This document shows, piece after piece, positions 46,245-54,370 of a stretch of DNA of 64,000 nt. Origin of the DNA: Agaribacillus aureus. GTDB lineage: Bacteria; Bacteroidota; Bacteroidia; Cytophagales; Cyclobacteriaceae. Within the stretch, counting starts at the first letter, position 1. Every line of letters begins with the position of its first letter. Location of the stretch: the NCBI GenBank assembly GCA_030442055.1, contig JAUJEB010000004.1:434001-498000 (forward strand), written 5' to 3'. The notes under the pieces are model-generated. The model ran no database searches, was not told where the DNA came from, and was given only the letters and a program-made list of their open reading frames with translations. The translations under genes and the position numbers were made by a program.

Positions 46245-47396
46245 ATGAAGCAATACGACTACATCATAGCAGGCGCCGGATGCTCAGGGTTAATGCTGGC
46301 ATTGGAGCTGACTAATAGTCGTTTGAAAGATAAGTCCGTATTGATTATAGACCAGGAAAAAAAAAACACCAATGACCGTACCTGGTGTTTCTGGGAAACG
46401 CGGGAAAACAGCCTGGAGCATCTGGTGTATAAATCCTGGGATGTTGCCAACTTTTATAGTGATGACTTTGAGCAGGAGATGGATTTGCGTCCGTACAGGT
46501 ATAAAATGATACGCGGCATTGATTTCTATTCCTACGTTTTTCAACAAATAAGCCATTACCCCAATTTTGAGTTTCTGGAAGCTAAAATTGATGAAATAAA
46601 AACCCATGGCGAAGTAGTCACAGACCAGGGGCGGTATCAGGCAACTTTTGTTTTCAGTAGCTACCATTTGGTAAATACCCTTAATATCCCGAAGAGTTAC
46701 CAGACACTACTTCAGCATTTTAAAGGTTGGGTTATAAAAACTGACCATGACAGTTTCGATCCCGGCAAAATGACCTACATGGATTTTAGGGTCGCTTATA
46801 ACCGGGAAACCAGGTTTTGCTATGTATTACCTTTTTCGGAAAAGAAAGCGCTGATTGAATATACGCTGTTTACAGATACGTTGCTGGAAGACAAAGCCTA
46901 CGATGAGGCGTTAAAGCATTATATCAACAATCAGCTTAAAATCGGGGATTATCAGATTTTGGAAGAAGAGTTTGGCATCATCCCGATGAGCGATTTCCCC
47001 TTCCCGCAAACCGGCGGCAAGAATGTGATCAATATCGGTACGCTCGGAGGTAATACCAAAGCATCTACGGGATTCACCTTTCTACGGATTCAAAAAGCTG
47101 TAAAGCGGATCACTAAAAATCTGGCCGATAATAAATACCCGCTGTCCCCTCCTTCTTTGACATCCAAAAGGTTTCGCTTATACGACAGTACACTATTAAA
47201 TGTATTGGCAAACGAAACCTATCCTGCAAAAGACATCTTCACCGAACTGTTCAAAAAGAACGGTCCAACCAAGGTTTTTAAGTTTCTCGATGAGGAAACC
47301 AATTTATTGGAAGAAATAAGCATTATGAATTTATCGCCCAAAAAACAGTTCATTAAAGCCTTTTTCCAGCAAGTTTTAAAAATACACAAGTTGTAA
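46245..47396 (+). CDS. crtY: Lycopene cyclase (CrtY/CrtL-type flavoprotein)
   Basis: The product is 383 residues. The N-terminal dinucleotide-binding motif YIIAGAGCSGLMLA, the NDRTWCFWE motif and the later LGGNTKASTGFTFLR are signatures of the FAD-dependent bacterial lycopene beta-cyclase. It closes beta-ionone rings on lycopene, giving beta-carotene and then zeaxanthin-type pigments. Other carotenoid genes (crtB, crtI, crtZ) are not in the window. It lies only 11 bp after the symporter gene, so the two are co-transcribed, an unexpected partnership. Confidence 0.93.
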   Translation: MKQYDYIIAGAGCSGLMLALELTNSRLKDKSVLIIDQEKKNTNDRTWCFWETRENSLEHLVYKSWDVANFYSDDFEQEMDLRPYRYKMIRGIDFYSYVFQQISHYPNFEFLEAKIDEIKTHGEVVTDQGRYQATFVFSSYHLVNTLNIPKSYQTLLQHFKGWVIKTDHDSFDPGKMTYMDFRVAYNRETRFCYVLPFSEKKALIEYTLFTDTLLEDKAYDEALKHYINNQLKIGDYQILEEEFGIIPMSDFPFPQTGGKNVINIGTLGGNTKASTGFTFLRIQKAVKRITKNLADNKYPLSPPSLTSKRFRLYDSTLLNVLANETYPAKDIFTELFKKNGPTKVFKFLDEETNLLEEISIMNLSPKKQFIKAFFQQVLKIHKL

Positions 47397-47475
47397 TCAA
47401 GGAATCGCCTTAATTCAGTATATTAGTAAAGGTGAAACACTATTGCCTGACAAGGGTATATAATTACTTTAAAAG

Positions 47476-47985
47476 ATGATTGACAAACAAATTGATCTGC
47501 TGCAAAAGCAAATTCAAAAGCTGGAAGTAAAAGGTATGGACCTCGAGGCGTGGAAAAGTTCGACCATTGTACTTTTGGAAAGAATCTTTGGTGAAAACAA
47601 TCAGCGGGTAAAACACATTGATGCTATAAAATATGACTACAGTTCCTGGTCGTTGAGAGATGCCACGGGCTCGGTATCACAATTAGACTCCTGTAAAAAA
47701 AGAGGCAAAGAAATTCTCGAGGCATGTATCAATGAATTAGAAAATTTTGGTTTGCCGGAAAACGTATTAAAAGAACAAGAATCATTTAACATCATTATCA
47801 ATGCGCTGGAGGAAGAATTAACCGTTTCACAATACCGGGAAATCAAAAAAATTATCACCGCCGATATGGAAATCGAAGAAAAAAAGCAGGTATTGGATGA
47901 AGCCCTGAAAGATTGTGGTGCCGACACGCAAAAAACCATTCTAATTGATATTTTGACGCACGCCCATATTGCAGAAAATATTTGA
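47476..47985 (+). CDS. Small helical protein of unknown function
   Basis: The product is 169 residues and strongly helical, with no signal or membrane segment. The N-terminal coiled-coil-like stretch (MIDKQIDLLQKQIQKLEVKG) and the pattern 'W-K-x-S-T-x-x-L-L-E-R-I-F-G' recall a family of small hypothetical proteins with an AbiTii-like N-terminus sometimes found in defence genes, but I cannot confirm this. It follows crtY by 79 bp and converges on the Wza-like gene. Confidence 0.65.
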   Translation: MIDKQIDLLQKQIQKLEVKGMDLEAWKSSTIVLLERIFGENNQRVKHIDAIKYDYSSWSLRDATGSVSQLDSCKKRGKEILEACINELENFGLPENVLKEQESFNIIINALEEELTVSQYREIKKIITADMEIEEKKQVLDEALKDCGADTQKTILIDILTHAHIAENI

Positions 47986-48022
47986 ATTTAGCAGAAATAC
48001 CCAACCTGTCCATTACAGACTT

Positions 48023-48808
48023 TTAGTCAGAGAGTCGATCATATACCAATATGACCGATGCAATAGTAGCTAACCCGGAGAGGATCAACCCGATATTATT
48101 GGCCTGATTTTGCCTGAAGTTTTTGGTTTTAAGCGCTGGAACGATGATAATATCATTGGGCTTTACATAATAAAAATTAGAGGAAATAAGCGATTCTTCC
48201 AACACATTTAATTCCGTAATACCGGAAACACCATTCTCAGTACGTACAATTTTTATTTTGCTGCCATCTGCAAATTCGGTTAGCCCTCCTGCCATGCCAA
48301 CAGCCTCCAGAACATTTAACTTGTTTTCAAAGGTCGAATATCGCCCTTGATTTTCCACCTCACCCAAAACGGCAACACTAAAGGTAACCAATCGGACATA
48401 AACAGTCGGTGTATCCAGAATTTCGTCGACCAAAGATTCGATCTTGTCTGTTACTTCGGGCACTGAGAGGCCCAATACACTGATCTTTCCCAAATGTGGC
48501 ATGGTAATATACCCTTGCTTGTCCACCAAAAATCCTGTCAGGATCGGGTCCAAACGGTCATTTTGCTGATCATCGATGCTGGAAAAGACATCAAACTGAG
48601 TAGGCGTTAAACTCGATATTCTGATTTGAATCACGTCGCCTGCCTGGAGCCGGTACTCTACATTGTTTTCTTCAATCATACGCATCAAACCACTCCCCTC
48701 GGCCAGCTTGTTTACATCTTCGGTACTTTGAAGTAAAGTCTGCCTTTTTACGGGAACGCAGGAGCTGGCAACGGCAATTAAAATCAATAATATCGTACAT
48801 TTTTTCAT
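48023..48808 (-). CDS. Polysaccharide biosynthesis/export lipoprotein (Wza-like)
   Basis: The product is 261 residues. A signal peptide ends at the lipobox ASSC (Cys17). The Poly_export domain begins with YRLQAGDVIQIRISS near residue 52; the SLBB-type soluble beta-grasp domain follows (GEVENQGRYSTFENKLNVLEAVGMAGGLTEFADGSKIKIVRTENG). A C-terminal hydrophobic helix (about 236-256) would insert in the outer membrane. It forms the outer-membrane exit channel for an exopolysaccharide. No co-transcribed Wzc-like kinase is seen in the window, so the partner may be elsewhere. Confidence 0.92.
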   Translation of the reverse strand: MKKCTILLILIAVASSCVPVKRQTLLQSTEDVNKLAEGSGLMRMIEENNVEYRLQAGDVIQIRISSLTPTQFDVFSSIDDQQNDRLDPILTGFLVDKQGYITMPHLGKISVLGLSVPEVTDKIESLVDEILDTPTVYVRLVTFSVAVLGEVENQGRYSTFENKLNVLEAVGMAGGLTEFADGSKIKIVRTENGVSGITELNVLEESLISSNFYYVKPNDIIIVPALKTKNFRQNQANNIGLILSGLATIASVILVYDRLSD

Positions 48809-48999
48809 ATCACCTGTCTATTCAATTTTATCGAAAGTGTAAAAACTTAATTGTTATTTATTATGGAGGTAAACCATCCGTACCGAAAACGAGCCAAAGC
48901 CACCCACCTGTGAATATAATAAAATATTTGTGATTGATGACAATGCAGAATTTCCGATCAACATTTTCAAAATATCTTTTCCCATTTCATTTATAATGA

Positions 49000-50124
49000 C
49001 TAAACCAAAAATTTTTCTTTAGTCCCTTTGGTAGTCAGGTGCTGATACAACCGAATGTATGTATCTACCATTTTATCCAAAGAAAAGTGATTGTATATTC
49101 TTTCTTTACCCTTCTGTCCCATCGCTACGGCTTTTTCCTTGTCAGCCAGTAACAGCTTGATCTTTTCTACCATCTGATCCACATTTCCCTTGGACACCAA
49201 AAATCCTGTCTCATCATCCACTACCAACTCCGGGGTACCCCCAACACCGGTAGCCACTACAGGCAAACCCAGAACCATGTATTCAATAATGGCGTTTGAT
49301 ATCCCCTCCCTGTGAGAAGCCATTACACCAACGTCAAAAATGTTAATGTAGGATTCCACGTTTTTTTGCCAATTTATAAGCTGAAAGGAGGATCTGTATT
49401 TGTCGGGAATTAAACTTTCCATTTCAGGCTTAAGTACTCCGCCACCAATGCCCAAAAAAAATACATTCTGCGTCTCCTCCAAAACAGACAATGCAGCGTG
49501 CATAAACGTTTTATAATCTTTCCTGGGATGAAATTCCCCCACCATGCCTACCACCTGGGTATCCCGGTCTATTCCCAGGCTGGCTTTTATCTCCTCGGTG
49601 GGCACAAGCTTCTCCATCCTTTTAAAATCAAATCCATTCCTGATACAGTAACTTTTGTCAGCGGGCGCATCAAAAGAATCCAAACCGGCCTGTGAATTGC
49701 CTATGACAGCGTCAGCAAATAAAAATGTCAACTTTGCTCTTATCCAGGTACTGCTGAAAGGCCTGATATTCTCCTTTGCTGTCGTTATTGAAGCATTGAT
49801 GAATCTGGCTCCAACTCGTTTGGCCGCTATAACGCCATATACTGCAGCCATTGACTCCCAGGCCTGAATTATGTCCGGTTGAAATGACTTGCAGATCCGG
49901 TGCAGCTTACCCAAAACACTAAAATCCTTTTTCGATTTCCTCACAATACAATGGACTTTTCCCTTTAATTGATAGATCTCATCGTAGGTGACAACATCCG
50001 ACAAGATAACTACTTCATAATCCACGTTTGGCGTAACCGACAACCCTTTTAGCAATTCTATCAACCTCCTTTCCTTGCCACCTGCAAATAGGCCATCGAT
50101 CAGCATTAATACTTTTATGGGCAT
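49000..50124 (-). CDS. GT4-family glycosyltransferase
   Basis: The product is 374 residues of the GT-B fold from the ATG at 50124 (a TTG one codon earlier is in frame). The N-terminal half opens with MLIDGLFAGGKERRLIELL; the C-terminal half carries the GT4 signature (SHREGISNAIIEYMVLGLPVVAT and VGMVGEFHPRKDYKTFM). It transfers a sugar from a nucleotide donor to a growing glycan on the cytoplasmic side. The sugar is not readable. It is upstream of the Wza-like gene and separated from it by 191 bp. Confidence 0.9.
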   Translation of the reverse strand: MPIKVLMLIDGLFAGGKERRLIELLKGLSVTPNVDYEVVILSDVVTYDEIYQLKGKVHCIVRKSKKDFSVLGKLHRICKSFQPDIIQAWESMAAVYGVIAAKRVGARFINASITTAKENIRPFSSTWIRAKLTFLFADAVIGNSQAGLDSFDAPADKSYCIRNGFDFKRMEKLVPTEEIKASLGIDRDTQVVGMVGEFHPRKDYKTFMHAALSVLEETQNVFFLGIGGGVLKPEMESLIPDKYRSSFQLINWQKNVESYINIFDVGVMASHREGISNAIIEYMVLGLPVVATGVGGTPELVVDDETGFLVSKGNVDQMVEKIKLLLADKEKAVAMGQKGKERIYNHFSLDKMVDTYIRLYQHLTTKGTKEKFLV

Positions 50125-50331
50125 CAAACTATATGAAATTTAATATTCCGGGTGAAACTAACTTTTAACACCTAACCTGTTTTCCCTGTTGTTTGCACAT
50201 CAAAAAATCACGAAAGTGTGTAAAGAAAGAATAATTTTGTAATATATAAAAATAAATTATTTTTATATATTATTTAATTTTACCAAGAATGTTACATCAA
50301 TGAAATGTGCGTGATCAAGCGGAATTTTTTA

Positions 50332-50358
50332 TTGGATATAACTGTATGAATACGTTTG
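50332..50358 (+). promoter_or_regulatory. Candidate promoter of the DUF218 gene
   Basis: TTG at 50332-50334 and TACGTTTG at 50351-50358 give -33 and -7 elements with 16 bp between them; the -7 match is exact. The -7 element ends 17 nt before the ATG at 50375. Confidence 0.45.
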
Positions 50359-50374
50359 TTGTTAACAGCATTTT

Positions 50375-51046
50375 ATGGGTAAAGTCCCAATTTTTTATAT
50401 GGCTGGTTTAGGTCTTTTCAAAAAAAAGGAAATCTGGGTACCTACCTGGAAGGGAGTTTTATTAGTTACCTCGCTGGTTCTCTTGCTGACTTTTTTGTTT
50501 TTCCTTAAAATCAATTCATTTCTCTCTATGAACAGGCCCGTGGAGGCGGAAGTCCTGCTTGTTGATGACTGGCTTCCCGACTTTGCTATAGAAGAGACAT
50601 TAAAGGAATTTAATGAAAAGCGTTATCGCAAATTGATCATAACCGGAGGTCGCAAAGTTTATGGGTGGAATGCAACAAAATTTGAATCGTCTGCTGAACT
50701 GTTGGCTGCCAAAATAATGGAACGGGGAATTGATAGTTCAAAAATCCAGCTGATCAAAGTCAGCCCCAGTCCAAGCAACCGCACCAACACCTCCTCCATA
50801 GCGACCAAAGCCTGGCTTACTACCCACCCGCATGATTTTAAAGCTATCAACATCGTTTCGGTAGGATCACATGCCAGAAGAAGTTATTATCTGTTCAATA
50901 AGTCCCTAGGCGAACATTGCGAAGTGGGCATAATTTCTATCAATAATATTGCCTACGATCAAAATAAATGGTGGAACAGCAGTTATGGCGTCAAGGAAGT
51001 TATTACGGAATGCCTGGCTTACCTATATACCTTGTTATTTATTTGA
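50375..51046 (+). CDS. DUF218 (YdcF/SanA/ElyC-type) membrane protein
   Basis: The product is 223 residues with one transmembrane helix near the N-terminus (about 28-46) and a soluble DUF218 domain. The domain is signalled by EAEVLLVDDWLPDFAI, LIITGGRKVYG and SHARRSYYLF, which line up with the conserved Gly, Asn and His-region of this family (known members include ElyC, linked to envelope carbohydrate metabolism). It lies in the exopolysaccharide region between a glycosyltransferase and the UDP-GlcNAc epimerase, which supports a role in envelope glycan processing, but the activity is unknown. Confidence 0.82.
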   Translation: MGKVPIFYMAGLGLFKKKEIWVPTWKGVLLVTSLVLLLTFLFFLKINSFLSMNRPVEAEVLLVDDWLPDFAIEETLKEFNEKRYRKLIITGGRKVYGWNATKFESSAELLAAKIMERGIDSSKIQLIKVSPSPSNRTNTSSIATKAWLTTHPHDFKAINIVSVGSHARRSYYLFNKSLGEHCEVGIISINNIAYDQNKWWNSSYGVKEVITECLAYLYTLLFI

Positions 51047-51090
51047 TGTAGGCCATCCGGCGTCTCGTGGCAAAATTCACCGATGCCGTG

Positions 51091-52179
51091 TTAAGCAAGT
51101 TTTTCCAATACCTCAACAATTCGCTCGGAAGCCTTGCCATCCCAAAACACCGGAACTTTCCCAGTCTTCCAATTCCCAGCCTGAAGCTGATCAATGGTTG
51201 CGGAGATTAGCTCCTCGTCAAATGCCAATAACATGTTGGTGCCAACACTTACAGTCTCCGGTCTTTCGGTGTTGTTCCGCAAGGTCAAACAAGGGACGCC
51301 CAGGTAGGTAGTCTCTTCCTGGATCCCGCCGGAATCGGTGATTACCGCAAAGCTTTCCTTCACAAGATACATAAACTCCGGGTAGCGAAGGGGTTCTGTC
51401 AGATGAATATTTTGAGTGCTAAGGTTCAGCTTTTCCAAAACCTGCCTGGTTCTGGGATGAACCGGGAAAATGATCTTTTTATCGGTGAATTTACTGTCAA
51501 TTAAATTGATGATACGCGCCAATTTATCCATCTCATCCACATTAGAAGGACGGTGTAACGTCATCACCAAATAATTCTTTTGTTGTAAATTCAGTTCATT
51601 AAACGCTGCCGGCTTCACAAACTTCGACTGATTGGCAATAAGCGAATCGATCATCGTATTACCGACAAAATAAATTTGATCGTTTTTAGCGCCGGTTGTT
51701 ATTAAATTGTAGCCTGCTTCAGGGGTCGTAGTGAAATAAATATCAGCCAGAGCATCGGTCACCATTCTGTTTATTTCTTCCGGCATGTCTAAATCAAAAG
51801 AGCGCAACCCTGCCTCTACATGGATCACTTTGGTGTGCAATTTTTTAGCAACAACCGCGCAGGCCAATGTTGAATTGACATCCCCTACCACCAGCACATA
51901 ATCGCACGGATGATTGATCATTTCCTCCTCAAATTTAATCATAACGTTGGCAGTTTGTACCGCCTGGGAACCGGAGCCGACGCCTAAATTGACATCGGGA
52001 TTTGGAATATTAAGATCTTTAAAGAAAGTATCACTTAAGTTTTTGTCGTAATGCTGCCCGGTATGTACCAGCCGGTAAGAGAGGGAAGAACCTTTTTCAC
52101 GTGATCTATTAATGGCATGTATCAACGGAGCAATTTTCATAAAGTTGGGCCTCGCTCCGGCAATAATGGTTATTCTCAT
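51091..52179 (-). CDS. wecB: UDP-N-acetylglucosamine 2-epimerase (non-hydrolysing)
   Basis: The product is 362 residues, normal for WecB. It starts with TIIAGARPNFMKIAPLI and carries HVEAGLRSFD, PEEINRMVTDALAD and TDSGGIQEET, the conserved residues that bind UDP and the sugar. It interconverts UDP-GlcNAc and UDP-ManNAc, supplying ManNAc or its derivatives for surface polysaccharide. It is transcribed alone, convergent with the DUF218 gene and divergent from the next gene. Confidence 0.95.
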   Translation of the reverse strand: MRITIIAGARPNFMKIAPLIHAINRSREKGSSLSYRLVHTGQHYDKNLSDTFFKDLNIPNPDVNLGVGSGSQAVQTANVMIKFEEEMINHPCDYVLVVGDVNSTLACAVVAKKLHTKVIHVEAGLRSFDLDMPEEINRMVTDALADIYFTTTPEAGYNLITTGAKNDQIYFVGNTMIDSLIANQSKFVKPAAFNELNLQQKNYLVMTLHRPSNVDEMDKLARIINLIDSKFTDKKIIFPVHPRTRQVLEKLNLSTQNIHLTEPLRYPEFMYLVKESFAVITDSGGIQEETTYLGVPCLTLRNNTERPETVSVGTNMLLAFDEELISATIDQLQAGNWKTGKVPVFWDGKASERIVEVLEKLA

Positions 52180-52400
52180 TTTTATTAATTAAATCTAACT
52201 TATTATTAAATTATCACAAAAGTGTAGATTAAAAACTACAAATCCTAACGCCATAAAATCTAAACAGGCGGCGGAAATTAGGGCTTTGAAATGAGAAAAG
52301 GAAAACAAAGACAAAGAAAAATCTAAATAAACGGTTTGGGCCTCCGAAAAGCAGAATATAAACGAAATTGTTATAAATTGGCAGCTGAAAATTATAGTCA

Positions 52401-54029
52401 ATGGAGCAAAAAAAATTAAGGATGGCCTTGCTGTTACGATCCGACAAGGTTCCCTCCTGGAAATATGCTGCTATCGAAGAGGTCCTGAAATCCGATATAG
52501 CAGAAATCACTTTTATTGGAAAGTTTCAACACGTAGAGGCGAATAAAAATCACACCACCTCCTTCTTGTATAAAATCTATCAACGCCTGGAGAAACTCAA
52601 ATGGAAAGGCCCGGCAAGCGCTTCGGAAGAACGGGAAATTTCCTCTTTATTTACGCAGAAATATGACCCCGTAGAAGTAAAACTCGATAGAGATCAAGGA
52701 GTTTACCGCCTGACACAAGCCAATTCGCACCCGCTGATAGCTGCCAAATTGGATGTAATCTATCTACTGGATTACATTCCGCTGAAACTGGAACTCTCAA
52801 CATTGGCCACCTATGGTGTATGGTACCACCACTTTGGATTGGCGGGCAGTGACTTTGAGTCATTTACCGGATTCCGGGAATTTTTGAACGGTTCGCCTTT
52901 CATCATTTCAAGCCTGAGGGGTTTTCAAAACGATTGTCGACATGAGGAAGTATATTATGAAAGCAAAGGCCCCATAGATCGTTTTTCTATCGGCCGCACT
53001 AGGGAATGGTGTTTCTGGAAGAGTGCAAGATTTGTTAAAAGAAAATTGACGGAAGTTTATCTCAAAGAAGAATTGTTACCCGTGAAATTACCGGCATCTG
53101 ACGGGCAACCGAACCCGGACGGGGCACTTAACTTCGTTGATTTATTCAATGTGAATCTGACCTTTATTAAAAGATATCTCAAAGAAAAAATCATAAATCG
53201 CTATTATTCCGAGCGTTGGGGGTTACTATTTCACAAAAATCAGCAAAATTTTCTATCTCTAAAAGACCTGAAAACACTGTTACCTCCTAAAAATAAGTTT
53301 TGGGCAGATCCATTTATATACAGCGAAAATGGTCAGTATTTTATTTTCCTGGAGGAGTCTTATCTGGGCAAAAAAAAGAAAGGATTCATTTCTGTCATGG
53401 AAATTAACGCCGAAGGACAAATTTCCGAAACACGAAAGGTTATTGAACAACCCTATCATTTATCCTACCCCTTTGTATTCCGGTGGGAGGGTAAGCAGTA
53501 TATGATTCCGGAATCGAATCAAAACCGCACGATACAACTATACGAATGCAAAGAATTTCCATATCGCTGGGAATTTGTGAAAAATCTGCGTGAAAATATC
53601 TCTGCAGTCGACACCACCCTGTTCTTTCACAATAATAAATGGTGGATCTTTGCCAATATCAAGGAGCATCAGCATGCCTCACTCTGGGATGAATTATTCC
53701 TTTTCTTTACTGATGATCCGCTTTCGTCGGAGTGGACACCACATCCCCAGAATCCCATAGTTTCCGATGTCACAAAGGCGAGGCCGGCCGGCCAGGTATT
53801 TAAAATAGGTCACAGAATTTTCAGACCAGCCCAAAATTGTTCCTACAGATACGGGTATGGGCTTACCATCATGGAAATCGTTAATTTAACTGAAAATTCC
53901 TACGAAGAAAAAGAAGAAATATCTTATACACCCAACGATTTGGAAAAAATTAACGGCCTTCACTCCTACAATAAGCTGGATGAATTTACGGTGATAGACG
54001 CCGTCATCAGAAGCAGAAAAATATTTTGA
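52401..54029 (+). CDS. Glucosaminyl-IPC transferase-like beta-propeller protein
   Basis: The product is 542 residues. The C-terminal half (from about 260) has repeated blades with FWADPFIYSENGQYFIFLEE, YPFVFRWEGKQYMIPES and WWIFANIKE, the pattern of the N-terminal region of plant glucosamine inositolphosphorylceramide transferase (GINT1) and related five-blade folds. The N-terminal half (about 10-235) recalls a formyltransferase-like fold, which is known to be fused with this propeller in bacteria. Its activity is unproven; a sugar-modifying step on the surface glycan is the likely role from context. It is divergent from wecB. Confidence 0.7.
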   Translation: MEQKKLRMALLLRSDKVPSWKYAAIEEVLKSDIAEITFIGKFQHVEANKNHTTSFLYKIYQRLEKLKWKGPASASEEREISSLFTQKYDPVEVKLDRDQGVYRLTQANSHPLIAAKLDVIYLLDYIPLKLELSTLATYGVWYHHFGLAGSDFESFTGFREFLNGSPFIISSLRGFQNDCRHEEVYYESKGPIDRFSIGRTREWCFWKSARFVKRKLTEVYLKEELLPVKLPASDGQPNPDGALNFVDLFNVNLTFIKRYLKEKIINRYYSERWGLLFHKNQQNFLSLKDLKTLLPPKNKFWADPFIYSENGQYFIFLEESYLGKKKKGFISVMEINAEGQISETRKVIEQPYHLSYPFVFRWEGKQYMIPESNQNRTIQLYECKEFPYRWEFVKNLRENISAVDTTLFFHNNKWWIFANIKEHQHASLWDELFLFFTDDPLSSEWTPHPQNPIVSDVTKARPAGQVFKIGHRIFRPAQNCSYRYGYGLTIMEIVNLTENSYEEKEEISYTPNDLEKINGLHSYNKLDEFTVIDAVIRSRKIF

Positions 54030-54370
54030 CAAACGATGTGTGGAATTTTTCATCACTTTGGGTACCTAGTCTACGTGTAGGGATACCTCAACACAAAAAA
54101 CCAATTCGTAAGTATTTATAAATCAATTATTTAATAGAGTTCAGAAGTTTGGCATCAAATTTACTTGCCATCGGGTAGTTAAGCATTCAGATTTAGAGAA
54201 CAGTTTGACCGCTACAATCGCTACTACTGACCCCAAATTTAGCGTTGCTGCTTAAGAACACTAACCCCCCCCTTTGCGGAAGAGAAATTGCTTGCTCAAT
54301 TTTTCATTCAAGTCCTGTTATTCAGTTTGTTGCCTACTAGTTTTTTCCATTCTTTTTTTATTAGATTATA
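54030..54370. other. Intergenic region before the giant surface protein gene
   Basis: This is 341 bp with no open frame of note. A run of eight C residues lies at 54265-54272, 98 bp before the start codon. No exact -7 element was found close to the gene. Confidence 0.5.
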
